A stretch of 64,000 nucleotides of DNA. Origin: Pseudomonas sp. DTU_2021_1001937_2_SI_NGA_ILE_001. GTDB lineage: Bacteria; Pseudomonadota; Gammaproteobacteria; Pseudomonadales; Pseudomonadaceae. How positions within the stretch are numbered: position 1 is the stretch's first letter; the number at the start of each line of letters is the position of its first letter. The stretch spans positions 1,240,001 through 1,304,000 of the forward strand of contig NZ_CP135971.1 in the NCBI RefSeq assembly GCF_032463525.1. Reading direction: 5' to 3'. The translations under genes were made by a program, and so were the position numbers. This document shows, piece after piece, positions 8,187 through 15,958 of this stretch. Below the pieces are notes generated by a model that worked only from the letters and a program-made list of their open reading frames with translations, was not told the origin of the DNA and made no database searches.

Positions 8187-8797
8187 CCCTGCGCCTGAAA
8201 CTCGCTGTCCTGGCCACGGCCCTGGGGCTGGCCGCCTGTTCCTCACCGACCATGCACTACTACACGCTGGTCGCGCCGTTGCACAGCGAAGCAACCAGCG
8301 GCGCGCCTGCGCCGTTCCAGTTCGAGATGCTACCCGTATTGCTACCCGTCCAGGTCGACCAGCCACCGCTGGTGGTGCGCCAGGGTGACGGCAGCCTGGC
8401 CATTCTCGATACCGAACGCTGGGGTGCACCGTTGGGGGATGAATTCCATGACGCCCTGACCGCACAGCTCGAACAGCGCTGGGGTCGCCGTGACATGGCC
8501 GGCCTGCCGAAGGAAGGCGACCTGCCGGTGCTGTCGCTGCGCACCGACGTGCGTCGCTTCGAGTCGGTGCCCGGCCAGTATGCACTGCTCGATGTGGTCT
8601 GGAACCTCAGCCTGCGTGGTGGCGCAGAGGGCGGCAAACGCCAGACATTGACCTGCAGCAGCGTGATTCGCGAGCAGGCCGGTAGCGGGTTGGACAGTCT
8701 GGTAATCGCGCATCAGAAGGCCATCTCGCGCCTGGCTGACAGCATCGCCCGCGGCACACAGGCGTGGGTCAGCCAGCCGGGCAAAGGCTGCCCATGA
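8183..8797 (+). CDS. pqiC: PqiC, outer-membrane lipoprotein of the Pqi system
   Basis: A 204-residue lipoprotein (DUF330/ABC-type transport auxiliary family). The signal MTLRLKLAVLATALGLAAC ends in a lipobox LAAC, and SSPTMHYYTL is the start typical of PqiC/YmbA. The domain contains LPVLLPVQVDQPPLVVRQG and WGAPLGDEFHDAL, the usual family landmarks. ATGA overlap with pqiB. PqiC is thought to dock the PqiB needle to the outer membrane. Confidence 0.9.
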   Translation: MTLRLKLAVLATALGLAACSSPTMHYYTLVAPLHSEATSGAPAPFQFEMLPVLLPVQVDQPPLVVRQGDGSLAILDTERWGAPLGDEFHDALTAQLEQRWGRRDMAGLPKEGDLPVLSLRTDVRRFESVPGQYALLDVVWNLSLRGGAEGGKRQTLTCSSVIREQAGSGLDSLVIAHQKAISRLADSIARGTQAWVSQPGKGCP

Positions 8798-9087
8798 GCG
8801 TCGCAGCGTCGAGCGATACCCGGGAACAGGTGCCGCTCGAGGGGTGTAATACTTCTGTTACCCATAATTAACCGAGCCGCGTTCAAAATCGTACAAAAAA
8901 GTTCAAATCCCCCCTACTGTCCTCGCTGATTTCCGGGTAATGTTCGCGCTCTGTAACATTGTTCTGCGAACTCCCACATACGACCATCAGTTGCTGCTGT
9001 TCCAGCTAGCAGGTCTGTTCGCTTCTTCTTACGTCAATTTATACGCAAGGCTTACACCCTATGCGGCAGATTTTCGAGGACAAACGG
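8798..9087 (+). promoter_or_regulatory. AT-rich leader/promoter region of the XRE regulator
   Basis: This 290-base gap between pqiC and the XRE gene has no convincing ORF. It is clearly more AT-rich than its surroundings around 8850-9060. It contains two direct GTTCAAA repeats (8881 and 8899), a possible autoregulatory site for the following repressor-like gene, and several TATA-like hexamers. No terminator hairpin with a T-run is evident after pqiC. Confidence 0.35.
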
Positions 9088-9534
9088 ATGACAGGGATCG
9101 GTCCCCGCCTGAAACGCGAACGCGTACGCCTGAAACTTTCCCAAAGCGCCCTGGGCGCCATAGGCGGCGTGGAGGCCAACGCCCAAGGCAACTACGAGAA
9201 TGGCCTGCGCTCACCGCGCGCCGATTACCTGTCGAAGCTGTCGGAAGTCGGGATCGATGTGAACTACGTGATCACCGGCCGCAAGATGCCGGCGCCCGCC
9301 AACGACAACGCCACCGCTGAATCCGAAAGCCTGCTGGAACAGACGGTGTCGGGTCTGCATGCGAGTCTGCACGGCATGAACCAGCACCTTTATCAGCTGG
9401 CGCGGCTGCTCGAGGCCCGGCAAGGCCAGGACGAAGATCTCGACCACGAGTACGTGCAGAACCTGTGCAAGGACGCCGAGGCGATCAGCCTGGCGGCGGT
9501 AAGGCTCATCTACAACACGGCAAGAACCCGCTGA
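9088..9534 (+). CDS. XRE/CI-type helix-turn-helix regulator
   Basis: A 148-residue protein. The N-terminal Cro/CI DNA-binding domain spans about residues 4-60 (GIGPRLKRERVRLKLSQSAL with the recognition helix region around GNYENG and SPRADYLSKL). A helical C-terminal half (SLLEQTVSGLHASLHGMNQH) may mediate dimerisation; there is no peptidase S24 domain. I prefer ATG 9088, with a GAGG site upstream, over ATG 9061, which has none. It stands alone between pqi and the sigma-factor pair; its targets are unknown. Confidence 0.8.
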   Translation: MTGIGPRLKRERVRLKLSQSALGAIGGVEANAQGNYENGLRSPRADYLSKLSEVGIDVNYVITGRKMPAPANDNATAESESLLEQTVSGLHASLHGMNQHLYQLARLLEARQGQDEDLDHEYVQNLCKDAEAISLAAVRLIYNTARTR

Positions 9535-9586
9535 ATCACCAGCAGGCTCGCTTCGACGGTCTCACTGGCCAGCATCGACTGAAACA

Positions 9587-9731
9587 CCAATACTGTTCGC
9601 TTAAGCGGCATGTGGCCCGGTGGGAGCGGCTTTAGCCGCGAAAGCGCCAGGAAACTTACTGCATCTGTTGTGAACATGCGATCGCTTCGCGGCTGAAGCC
9701 GCTCCCACCCGGTCTAACTGATCAGTATTGG
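9587..9731 (+). mobile_element. MITE-like element, copy B (145 bp), reference copy
   Basis: The best-preserved copy. Terminal inverted repeats CCAATACTG (9587-9595) and CAGTATTGG (9723-9731) are perfect. Inside lie two REP-like hairpins in inverted orientation, GGGAGCGGCTTTAGCCGCGA near 9622 and TCGCGGCTGAAGCCGCTCCC near 9687, separated by a conserved spacer with CTGCATCTGTTGTGAAC. The element is flanked by a perfect 8-bp duplication CTGAAACA (9579-9586 and 9732-9739). It sits 15 bases beyond the fecR-like stop codon. No ORF. Confidence 0.88.
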
Positions 9732-9746
9732 CTGAAACACACACCC

Positions 9747-10703
9747 TCATGCCAAGCGTGGCACCACGGTCACCCAGTAACGTGTGCGACGTTCGATGCT
9801 GACTGGCAGGCTGGCGGCCAGCAGGTCGAGGATCGCCTCGGTGTCGTCGAGGCGAAACACGCCGGTGACCTTCAGCTTCTCGACCCTCGCATTGCAGTTC
9901 AGGATGCCGGGGCGATAGCGTGAAACCTCACCGAGAAAGCTGCCTAACGCACGGTTTTCCACGCTCAGCACGCCAGAGCGCCAGTCAGGCTGCGCAGGGT
10001 CGAAGTGCTCGACAGCGCCGATGCCGCCATGACCCAGTGCTGCGCGCTGGCCCGCCAATAGAGACTGGCTGGCCCCTGCCTCGGCCAGCAACAGGGCGCT
10101 GCCCGTGTTCACCGCGACCCGGCAACGCTGCGCGTCCAGGCGAATGCACAACCGCGCCGAGTCAACGAGCACCTGGCCCTGGCGGGTGGCGATCGTCAGC
10201 GGCGTGTTACCGGGGACGACGTCCAGCGCTACCTCGCCCTCGATCAGGTTCAAGGCACGCAGCCCATCGCGAAACCTCAGGCTGACCGCCGACGCCGTGT
10301 TCAATTGCAGACGGCTGCCGTCCGGAAGGTTCAGGGTACGCCGCTCGCCGGTTGCGGTGCGCAGATCGGCCGTCCAGGCACGCCAGGGGGTTTGCGTGCC
10401 GAGCAGCCAGGCGCCTGGTATACAGGCCGCCATGACCAGGGCCTGCTTGAGCATTCGGCGGCGCCCGGCCTCGGCAGATGGACGATCGAGGCTGGCCAAC
10501 GCCAGTTGCGCCGGAACCTGCGCGAAGCGCTGACGCAGCCCTTGAGCTTTCTGCCACATCTGCTCATGGCGCGGACACTGCATCCGCCATTGCTGCAAGC
10601 GGGCGTGGTCTTCGGCACTGGCACCGCCCGACTCGATGAGTGCCAACCAGTGTGCGGCAGCCTGTGCCAGCTCACGGGCCTGATCGTCGTGCGGCCGCCT
10701 CAC
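9747..10703 (-). CDS. FecR-family anti-sigma/sigma-regulator protein
   Basis: A 318-residue inner-membrane protein. The N-terminal DUF4880-like part (AAAHWLALIESGGASAEDHARL) binds the ECF sigma factor in the cytoplasm. A hydrophobic segment near residues 88-102 (ALVMAACIPGAWLLG) crosses the membrane. The periplasmic FecR domain includes ATGERRTLNLPDGSRLQLNT and LIEGEVALDV. In the family it passes a signal from a TonB receptor to the sigma factor. Its start overlaps the sigma gene stop (ATGA). No receptor gene with an N-terminal signalling domain is adjacent. Confidence 0.9.
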   Translation of the reverse strand: MRRPHDDQARELAQAAAHWLALIESGGASAEDHARLQQWRMQCPRHEQMWQKAQGLRQRFAQVPAQLALASLDRPSAEAGRRRMLKQALVMAACIPGAWLLGTQTPWRAWTADLRTATGERRTLNLPDGSRLQLNTASAVSLRFRDGLRALNLIEGEVALDVVPGNTPLTIATRQGQVLVDSARLCIRLDAQRCRVAVNTGSALLLAEAGASQSLLAGQRAALGHGGIGAVEHFDPAQPDWRSGVLSVENRALGSFLGEVSRYRPGILNCNARVEKLKVTGVFRLDDTEAILDLLAASLPVSIERRTRYWVTVVPRLA

Positions 10704-11215
10704 AGGTCGGCCATCAGGCAGTGGGCGTAGGCCTGGGCCATATAGCGCTTCACGGTGCGCTCACTCACCTGGAGGCGCTCGGCGATCTGCGCGTAGCCCA
10801 GGCCTTCGAGCTGGGCCCACAGGAACGCCCGGCGCACCCCGCCCGCCAGACCGTCGAGCAGCTCGTCGAGGGCCTGCAGAGTCTGCAGGAGCATCCAGCG
10901 TTGCTCCGGCGAGGGAATCAGTTCCTGGGGCAAGGTGGCCAGTGCATCCAGGTAAGCCTGCTCCAGTTGGCGCCGGCGGTGATGGTTGAGCATCAGGCGC
11001 TTGCCCACCGTGGCCAGATAGGCACGCGGCTCGCGCAGCGCCTCCAGGGCCTGGCCTTGCGGCCCCAGCAGCACACGCAGGAAGGTTTCCTGGCTGAGGT
11101 CGGCTGCATCCCAGGCATTGCCCAGGCGGCGGCGCAACCACGACTCCAGCCAACTGCTGTGTTCTCGATAGAAAGCGTCCAGGCCAGGCTGGAGAGGATG
11201 GACTGCGTCGGTCAT
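10700..11215 (-). CDS. FecI-like ECF RNA polymerase sigma factor
   Basis: A 171-residue ECF sigma factor. Region 2 includes AWDAADLSQETFLRVL (about residues 34-49), the region-2.2/2.3 motif. Region 4 includes GLGYAQIAERLQVSERTVKRYMAQAYAHC near the C-terminus, a helix-turn-helix for the -35 element. Size fits the iron-starvation FecI group. It is co-transcribed with the FecR-like gene, and a Fur-box-like sequence lies about 30 bases upstream of the start, so it is probably iron-repressed. Confidence 0.92.
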   Translation of the reverse strand: MTDAVHPLQPGLDAFYREHSSWLESWLRRRLGNAWDAADLSQETFLRVLLGPQGQALEALREPRAYLATVGKRLMLNHHRRRQLEQAYLDALATLPQELIPSPEQRWMLLQTLQALDELLDGLAGGVRRAFLWAQLEGLGYAQIAERLQVSERTVKRYMAQAYAHCLMADL

Positions 11216-11242
11216 GCCAGCGGCACCAGGAAGTCAGCTATT

Positions 11243-11263
11243 GAAATGCGAATAATTCTATTT
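11243..11263 (-). promoter_or_regulatory. fur box: Probable Fur box upstream of the ECF sigma gene
   Basis: The + strand reads GAAATGCGAATAATTCTATTT, close to the pseudomonad Fur consensus AATGATAATNATTCTCATT, with dyad symmetry around the central AATAATT. Its position in front of a FecI-like gene is where Fur sites are usual. Matching is by eye. Confidence 0.5.
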
Positions 11264-11419
11264 AACTTACCCGTCGCCGCCAATCTGAATTTTCTGCCAA
11301 CGGCCATTGGTCGCATGGCTCTGGCAGACCGTGACCGGCAACTATGCTTAGCCGGTCGTGTACGACATCACTTTTTCAACCCACTTCCTTCCTGCCTTTC
11401 AACTTAAAGGACTATTGAA

Positions 11420-11767
11420 ATGCTGACACCACTGGAAGACGACTACATCGAACAGGCCGTAGGCAATCTGGTTTCGGGCCTGGTGTTCGCCGATGAATCC
11501 CTGCTGCGTCGTACCATGCACCCCAACAGCCGGATCATGAGCTACAGCAATGGACAGCCGCAGTGGTACACCCTCGACGAGTTCATCGAGACCATTCACT
11601 GCGAAACCACTGCGGAAAGCGACTTCAGCCCGTTCTGGGAGGGCCAGGCGCTACAGCCGTCGACCGATCCTGGCAAGCCGGGCAACGAATACCGACGTTC
11701 GCTGAAGGTGTACGCCGATTGCGTGAGCATCAACCGCCGCTATGTGACCGCCTATCCGCAACCTTGA
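11420..11767 (+). CDS. NTF2/SnoaL-like small protein (lumazine-binding-like fold), unknown substrate
   Basis: A 115-residue protein. VGNLVSGLVFADESLLRRTMHPNSRI is the pattern of NTF2-like proteins (a helix, then a strand carrying FHPDA-like residues), followed by beta-rich text to KVYADCVSINRRYVTAYPQP. These pocketed folds serve as hydrolases, isomerases or binding proteins, so the function is open. AAAGGAC precedes the ATG. The radical-SAM hairpin lies 35 bases beyond its stop and could serve as its terminator. Confidence 0.65.
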   Translation: MLTPLEDDYIEQAVGNLVSGLVFADESLLRRTMHPNSRIMSYSNGQPQWYTLDEFIETIHCETTAESDFSPFWEGQALQPSTDPGKPGNEYRRSLKVYADCVSINRRYVTAYPQP

Positions 11768-11801
11768 CCAAGCCGTCCACACCCTATTGAGTGATAGCCA
11801 G

Positions 11802-11840
11802 AAGCCCGATACTGTACATAAAAACAGTATCGGGCTTTTT
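11802..11840 (+). promoter_or_regulatory. LexA (SOS) box embedded in a perfect terminator-like hairpin
   Basis: Arms AAGCCCGATACTGT (11802-11815) and ACAGTATCGGGCTT (11824-11837) are perfectly complementary over 14 bases, with an 8-base loop and a following T-run. The inner part CTGT-N8-ACAG (11812-11827) matches the gammaproteobacterial LexA operator. The run of T ends one base before the ATG of the radical SAM gene. It may both end transcription from the NTF2-like gene and bind LexA. Confidence 0.7.
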
Positions 11841-11841
11841 C

Positions 11842-13062
11842 ATGCAGTTGATCGACAAGCTGAGCATTCTGGCCGACGCCGCCAAGTACGATGCCTCCTG
11901 CGCCAGCAGCGGCGCCCCCAAGCGCAGCTCACAGGGCAAGGCCGGGCTCGGCGCCACCAATGGCATGGGCATCTGCCACAGCTACACGCCGGACGGCCGC
12001 TGCGTGTCGCTGCTCAAGGTGCTGCTCACCAACTTCTGTCTCTACGACTGCCAGTATTGCGTCAACCGCCGCTCCAGCGACGTACCCAGGGCGCGTTTCA
12101 GCCCCGAGGAAGTGGTCCGCCTGACCCTGGACTTCTACCGGCGCAACTGCGTGAGCGGACTGTTTCTAAGCTCCGGCATCATTCGCTCGGCCGACTACAC
12201 CATGGAGCAACTGGTCGAGGTCGCCCGCCAGTTGCGCGAAGACCACCAGTTCCGCGGCTACATTCACCTCAAGACCATCCCGGATGCCGATCCGGCGCTG
12301 ATCGCCCTGGCCGGGCGCTACGCCGACCGCCTCAGCGTCAACATCGAGCTGCCCACCGACCGCAGCCTGCAGACCCTGGCACCGGAGAAGAACGTGGTCT
12401 CCATCCGCAAGGCCATGCACACCATCCACGATGGCGAGCAGCAGGTGCGCGACGAACCGCGCGCGCCGCGTTTCGCCCCCGCCGGACAGAGCACGCAGAT
12501 GATCGTCGGTGCCGACGCCACCGATGACAGCACCATCCTGCGCAGCGCGCAGACCCTCTACAGCAGCTATAAACTGCGCCGGGTCTATTACTCGGCGTTC
12601 AGCCCGATCCCCAACAGCCCCGGCAGCGTGCCCCTGGCCGCCCCGCCGCTGCTGCGCGAGCATCGTCTGTACCAGGCGGATTTCCTGCTGCGCGGCTACG
12701 GCTTCAGCGCCAGCGAGCTGCTCAAGGGGCCGGGGGACCTGGCGCTGGACATCGACCCCAAGCTGGCCTGGGCGCTGGGCAATCGCGAGGTCTTCCCGCT
12801 GGACCTGAACCGCGCCGAGCCCAACCTCATCGCGCGCATTCCCGGTATCGGCCTGCGCACCGCGCAGCGGCTGGTGGAATTGCGCCGCCAGCGGCGGATC
12901 CGCTATGAAGACCTGGCGCGTATGCGCTGCGTGCTGGCCAAGGCGCGGCCGTTCATCATTACCAGCGACTACCGTCCGACCCAGGCCGAGTCGTCCAGCG
13001 ACCACCTGTACCAGCAATTGCGCGACCGCCCGCAGCCCCAGCAGATGGGCCTGTGGGCATGA
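11842..13062 (+). CDS. Putative DNA modification/repair radical SAM protein (TIGR03916 type)
   Basis: A 406-residue protein. The radical SAM cluster cysteines CLYDCQYC (66, 70, 73) are intact. A helix-hairpin-helix DNA-binding motif IPGIGLRTAQRLVELRR sits near residues 338-354, preceded by FPLDLNRAE. The combination and the following partner gene identify the TIGR03916 group, whose reaction is unknown; DNA repair is inferred. ATG 11842 follows the LexA hairpin directly and has no Shine-Dalgarno sequence, so the mRNA may be leaderless, or an upstream GTG (11791) may be used. The stop overlaps the next gene (ATGA). Confidence 0.9.
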   Translation: MQLIDKLSILADAAKYDASCASSGAPKRSSQGKAGLGATNGMGICHSYTPDGRCVSLLKVLLTNFCLYDCQYCVNRRSSDVPRARFSPEEVVRLTLDFYRRNCVSGLFLSSGIIRSADYTMEQLVEVARQLREDHQFRGYIHLKTIPDADPALIALAGRYADRLSVNIELPTDRSLQTLAPEKNVVSIRKAMHTIHDGEQQVRDEPRAPRFAPAGQSTQMIVGADATDDSTILRSAQTLYSSYKLRRVYYSAFSPIPNSPGSVPLAAPPLLREHRLYQADFLLRGYGFSASELLKGPGDLALDIDPKLAWALGNREVFPLDLNRAEPNLIARIPGIGLRTAQRLVELRRQRRIRYEDLARMRCVLAKARPFIITSDYRPTQAESSSDHLYQQLRDRPQPQQMGLWA

Positions 13063-13907
13063 TCCGCCTGGATTGCGACGACCTGTTCGACACCTGGCGG
13101 CAACAAGCACGCTGGTTGCTCAGCCATGGGGTAGACCCCAGCCGGGTCAGTTGGGGCGGCGAGCACGACATCGATCTGTTCGGCAGCGATGAGGCCTTGC
13201 CAGAGGGTGCCGGTCCGTTTCAGGCCAAGGTGCCCCTGGCGCTGGTCGAGCAGCTGCAGGCTGCGTCGCAGTATCGTGGCGAGCAGCGCTGGAGCCTGTT
13301 GTACGAAGTGCTGTGGCGGGTCTGCCATGGCGACCGCACCGCCATGCTGGCTGGCGACCGACTGGGCAGCGAGCTGCAACGGCGGCTCAAGCAGGTCAGC
13401 CGCGAGGCCCATCACCTGCACGCCTTCCTGCGCTTCGTGGCGCTGCCCGCCGAAGCACCGCATGCCGACGCGCTGCCGCCAGAGTACGTGGCCTGGCACG
13501 AGCCGGCCCACGACATCCTGGCCTGCGCCAGTCGGCACTTCATCGGCCGCATGGGGCGTCATCGCTGGATGATCGCCACGCCCCGCGACGGGGTGTTCTA
13601 CGACGGCGAGCGCCTGCACCACGAACGGATCTGCCCACCCGCCTGGCAGGCCATGGCCCGCCAGGCGGACGATCCGGGCGGTGAGCTGTGGCTGACCTAC
13701 TACCAGAACATCTTCAACCCTGCACGCCTGAACCCCAAGGTCATGCAAGGCCACCTGCCGACACGCTTCTGGAAGAACCTCCCGGAAGGCCCGCTGATTC
13801 CAGAGCTGATCAGCCAGGCGCGCACCGGCAAGCAGCGCGACGGCCAGGCCCGCGACGTTGCGGCGCGCCCCGGCAAACGGATCCGCGCAGCCGGTCCACC
13901 GCGCTAA
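13059..13907 (+). CDS. TIGR03915-family DNA metabolism protein, partner of the radical SAM protein
   Basis: A 282-residue protein with WRQQARWLLSHGVDPSRVSW at the N-terminus and the middle landmarks WSLLYEVLWRVCHGDR and REAHHLHAFLRFVAL. It ends in YYQNIFNPARLNPKVMQGHLP, FWKNLPE. These are the features of the DUF4130/TIGR03915 family, always encoded beside or fused near the TIGR03916 radical SAM protein, sometimes with a uracil-DNA-glycosylase domain. No such domain is present here. ATGA overlap implies stoichiometric expression. The biochemical role is unknown; DNA repair is inferred from partner and SOS-type control. Confidence 0.85.
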   Translation: MIRLDCDDLFDTWRQQARWLLSHGVDPSRVSWGGEHDIDLFGSDEALPEGAGPFQAKVPLALVEQLQAASQYRGEQRWSLLYEVLWRVCHGDRTAMLAGDRLGSELQRRLKQVSREAHHLHAFLRFVALPAEAPHADALPPEYVAWHEPAHDILACASRHFIGRMGRHRWMIATPRDGVFYDGERLHHERICPPAWQAMARQADDPGGELWLTYYQNIFNPARLNPKVMQGHLPTRFWKNLPEGPLIPELISQARTGKQRDGQARDVAARPGKRIRAAGPPR

Positions 13908-13964
13908 AGGCCAGTCAGTCCGGCCTGGCAGCGAGGTGAAGCCTGCGCTGTATTGCGCTAAAGA

Positions 13965-14105
13965 CCAAAACTTGTCAGTTAGACCGGGTAGGAGCTTCAG
14001 CCGCGAAGCGACCGCCTTTCACAACAGATGCAGTGAGTTTCCTGGCGCTTTCGCAGCTGAAGCCGCTCCCACCGCGCCACATGCCGCTTAATCGAACAGT
14101 ATTGC
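13965..14105 (-). mobile_element. MITE-like element, copy C (141 bp)
   Basis: Reverse orientation. Ends are CCAAAACTTG on the left (diverged) and CAGTATTG on the right. Two REP-like hairpins and the conserved spacer are present; the left hairpin has lost a few bases (GGAGCTTCAGCCGCGAAG). The flanking duplication is GCTAAAGA (13957-13964 and 14106-14113), perfect. The right copy of the duplication contains the stop codon of the phzF-like gene (14107-14109). Confidence 0.85.
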
Positions 14106-14106
14106 G

Positions 14107-14949
14107 CTAAAGACTGATATGACCGTCGATGCACGCGACGGCATCGCCGCCCACCCAGATGTCATCGCCCATCCGCTGCACGTGCACCCGGCCATCGCGA
14201 CCGATCGCCGTACCCTGGCAAACCACGTAGCGCTCCACAGCCAGCCCCTCGTCGAACAACCAGCGTGCGATGCCGGCGTTCAGGCTGCCGGTCACCGGGT
14301 CTTCCGGCATGCCGTCGCCACCGATGAAGGCGCGCACCTCGAAGTCCGCCTGCTCACCCTCTGTCGCCGGATCGCAGGCCGCGAACAGGCCCACGGCCAG
14401 GCCGTCGAGCTGGCTGAAGTCCGGTTTCACCGCCAGCACCTCAGCGCGGCTGGCCAGGCGCAAGGCCATCCAGCCGGCGCCATTGTCGACCCAGCGCGCC
14501 TCGAGCACCTGTCCGGTCGCCAATCCCAACGCCGCGCAGACTCGCGCCTGCAGCTCGGCCTGCAACGGACCGCTGCGCAGCAAGGGCGGTGCGGTAAAGG
14601 CCAGCCGGGACCCATCGCGACGAATGCGCACCAGCCCGATACCACACTGCTGGATGATTTCCTCGCCCTTGGCTACGCCACCGGCCTCCAGCCATGCCCG
14701 GCAACTGCCGAGGGTCGGATGCCCGGCGAAGGGCAGTTCCTTGACGGTGGTGAAGATCCGCACCCGATAATCGGCACGTGGATCGGTGGGCTGCAACAGG
14801 AAGCAGGTTTCACTGAGGTTGGTCCAGTTGGCCAGTGCCGCCATCTGCTGCTCGCTCAGCGTGTCGGCCTGCAGCACCACCGCCAGCGGATTGCCCAGCA
14901 AAGGGCGGTCGGTGAACACATCGAGTTGTTTGAAGGCATAGCGGCGCAT
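14107..14949 (-). CDS. PhzF-family isomerase/epimerase-like protein
   Basis: A 280-residue protein with the diaminopimelate-epimerase-like double fold. Visible landmarks: FKQLDVFTDRPLLGNPLAVV at the N-terminus, NWTNLSETCFL carrying the catalytic Glu near residue 45, LPFAGHPTLG, and MPEDPVTGSLNAGIA in the C-terminal half. PhzF isomerises dihydro-3-hydroxyanthranilate in phenazine makers, but isolated homologues such as YddE have unknown substrates and no phz genes are near. Start at 14949 has GGGAG upstream; 14967 does not. Confidence 0.88.
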   Translation of the reverse strand: MRRYAFKQLDVFTDRPLLGNPLAVVLQADTLSEQQMAALANWTNLSETCFLLQPTDPRADYRVRIFTTVKELPFAGHPTLGSCRAWLEAGGVAKGEEIIQQCGIGLVRIRRDGSRLAFTAPPLLRSGPLQAELQARVCAALGLATGQVLEARWVDNGAGWMALRLASRAEVLAVKPDFSQLDGLAVGLFAACDPATEGEQADFEVRAFIGGDGMPEDPVTGSLNAGIARWLFDEGLAVERYVVCQGTAIGRDGRVHVQRMGDDIWVGGDAVACIDGHISL

Positions 14950-15061
14950 CCTGAAGCTCCCGTCCATTCAGAACCCGCGAGCCTGTCACAGCCACGACAA
15001 GCGGGTAAAGCCATGTGTGAGCGGTTAAGCTCTCAGCAGCCTGATGAAGGAGTACCCATCC

Positions 15062-15886
15062 ATGCCTGACAGCCTGACCCTCGAACGGCTTTGCGACTAC
15101 CTGCAGCAACCGCTGCTGGTGATCAGCGGCGCCGGAATCAGCACCGCCTCCGGTATTCCGGACTATCGCGACCGCGACGGCGTGCGGCGCGGCAAGCAAC
15201 CGATGATGTATCAGGAATTTCTCAACGACCCCGCCGCCCGCCAGCGCTACTGGGCCCGCGCCCTGCTCGGTTGGCCCCGCATCCTCGCCGCACAGCCCAA
15301 TGCCGCGCATCAGGCACTGGCCAGTCTGCAACAGGCCGGACGCATCGGCGGATTGATTACTCAGAACGTCGATGCCCTGCATGCGCGCGCCGGCAGCGAC
15401 GCCACCGAGCTGCACGGCAGCCTGCATCGAGTGCTGTGCCTGGATTGCGGCCGGCGCTTTCCGCGCGCCGACATCCAGGCGCGTATGCTTGCCGACAACC
15501 CCTACATGGCCGACGTCCAGGCGCGCCAGGCTCCCGATGGCGATACCCTGCTCGACCCTGTCTACGTGGCGGATTTCCAAGTACCGCCTTGCCCGGCCTG
15601 CCAAGGCTTGCGACTCAAACCCGATGTGGTGTTCTTCGGTGAAAACGTCGCCAGCGCCACGGCTGCCCGGGCGGCGGCCCAGGCCAGCGCGGCGCCGGGT
15701 CTGCTGGTGGTCGGCAGCTCGCTGATGGCCTGGTCGGCGTTTCGCCTGTGCAAGGCGATGGCCGAAGACGGCAAGCCGATTCTGGCCATCAACCAGGGCA
15801 AGACCCGCGCCGACCCACTGATCACCGCACGCACGGCACAGCCGTGCGAGCTATTGCTGCCAAGCGTCGTACAGGCCCTGGGCTGA
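15062..15886 (+). CDS. Sir2-family NAD+-dependent protein deacylase
   Basis: A 274-residue sirtuin. GAGISTASGIPDYRDRDG (23-40) is the NAD-binding motif, TQNVDALH (about 101-108) the second, and the catalytic His sits in ELHGSLH (about 118). Zinc-binding pairs are CLDC and CPAC. The YxxR pair of class III desuccinylases is not evident, so deacetylation or another deacylation is likely. AAGGAG lies seven bases before the ATG. Single gene; polB is convergent and 72 bases away. Confidence 0.93.
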   Translation: MPDSLTLERLCDYLQQPLLVISGAGISTASGIPDYRDRDGVRRGKQPMMYQEFLNDPAARQRYWARALLGWPRILAAQPNAAHQALASLQQAGRIGGLITQNVDALHARAGSDATELHGSLHRVLCLDCGRRFPRADIQARMLADNPYMADVQARQAPDGDTLLDPVYVADFQVPPCPACQGLRLKPDVVFFGENVASATAARAAAQASAAPGLLVVGSSLMAWSAFRLCKAMAEDGKPILAINQGKTRADPLITARTAQPCELLLPSVVQALG

Positions 15887-15958
15887 TCCCCATACTGATC
15901 GCTCGCTCCACCAGGATCAAAAGCAACCGAAGCGAACAGCCTTCGGCATTACGGCCCT

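Noticed and set aside
9587..9731. CRISPR repeats or small RNA genes for the recurring hairpin modules
   Set aside because: Copies are far apart, not tandem with spacers, have inverted ends and flanking octamers; they are dispersed elements.
14107..14949. Phenazine biosynthesis locus
   Set aside because: A lone PhzF homologue without phzA-E/G; such orphans are common and make no phenazine.
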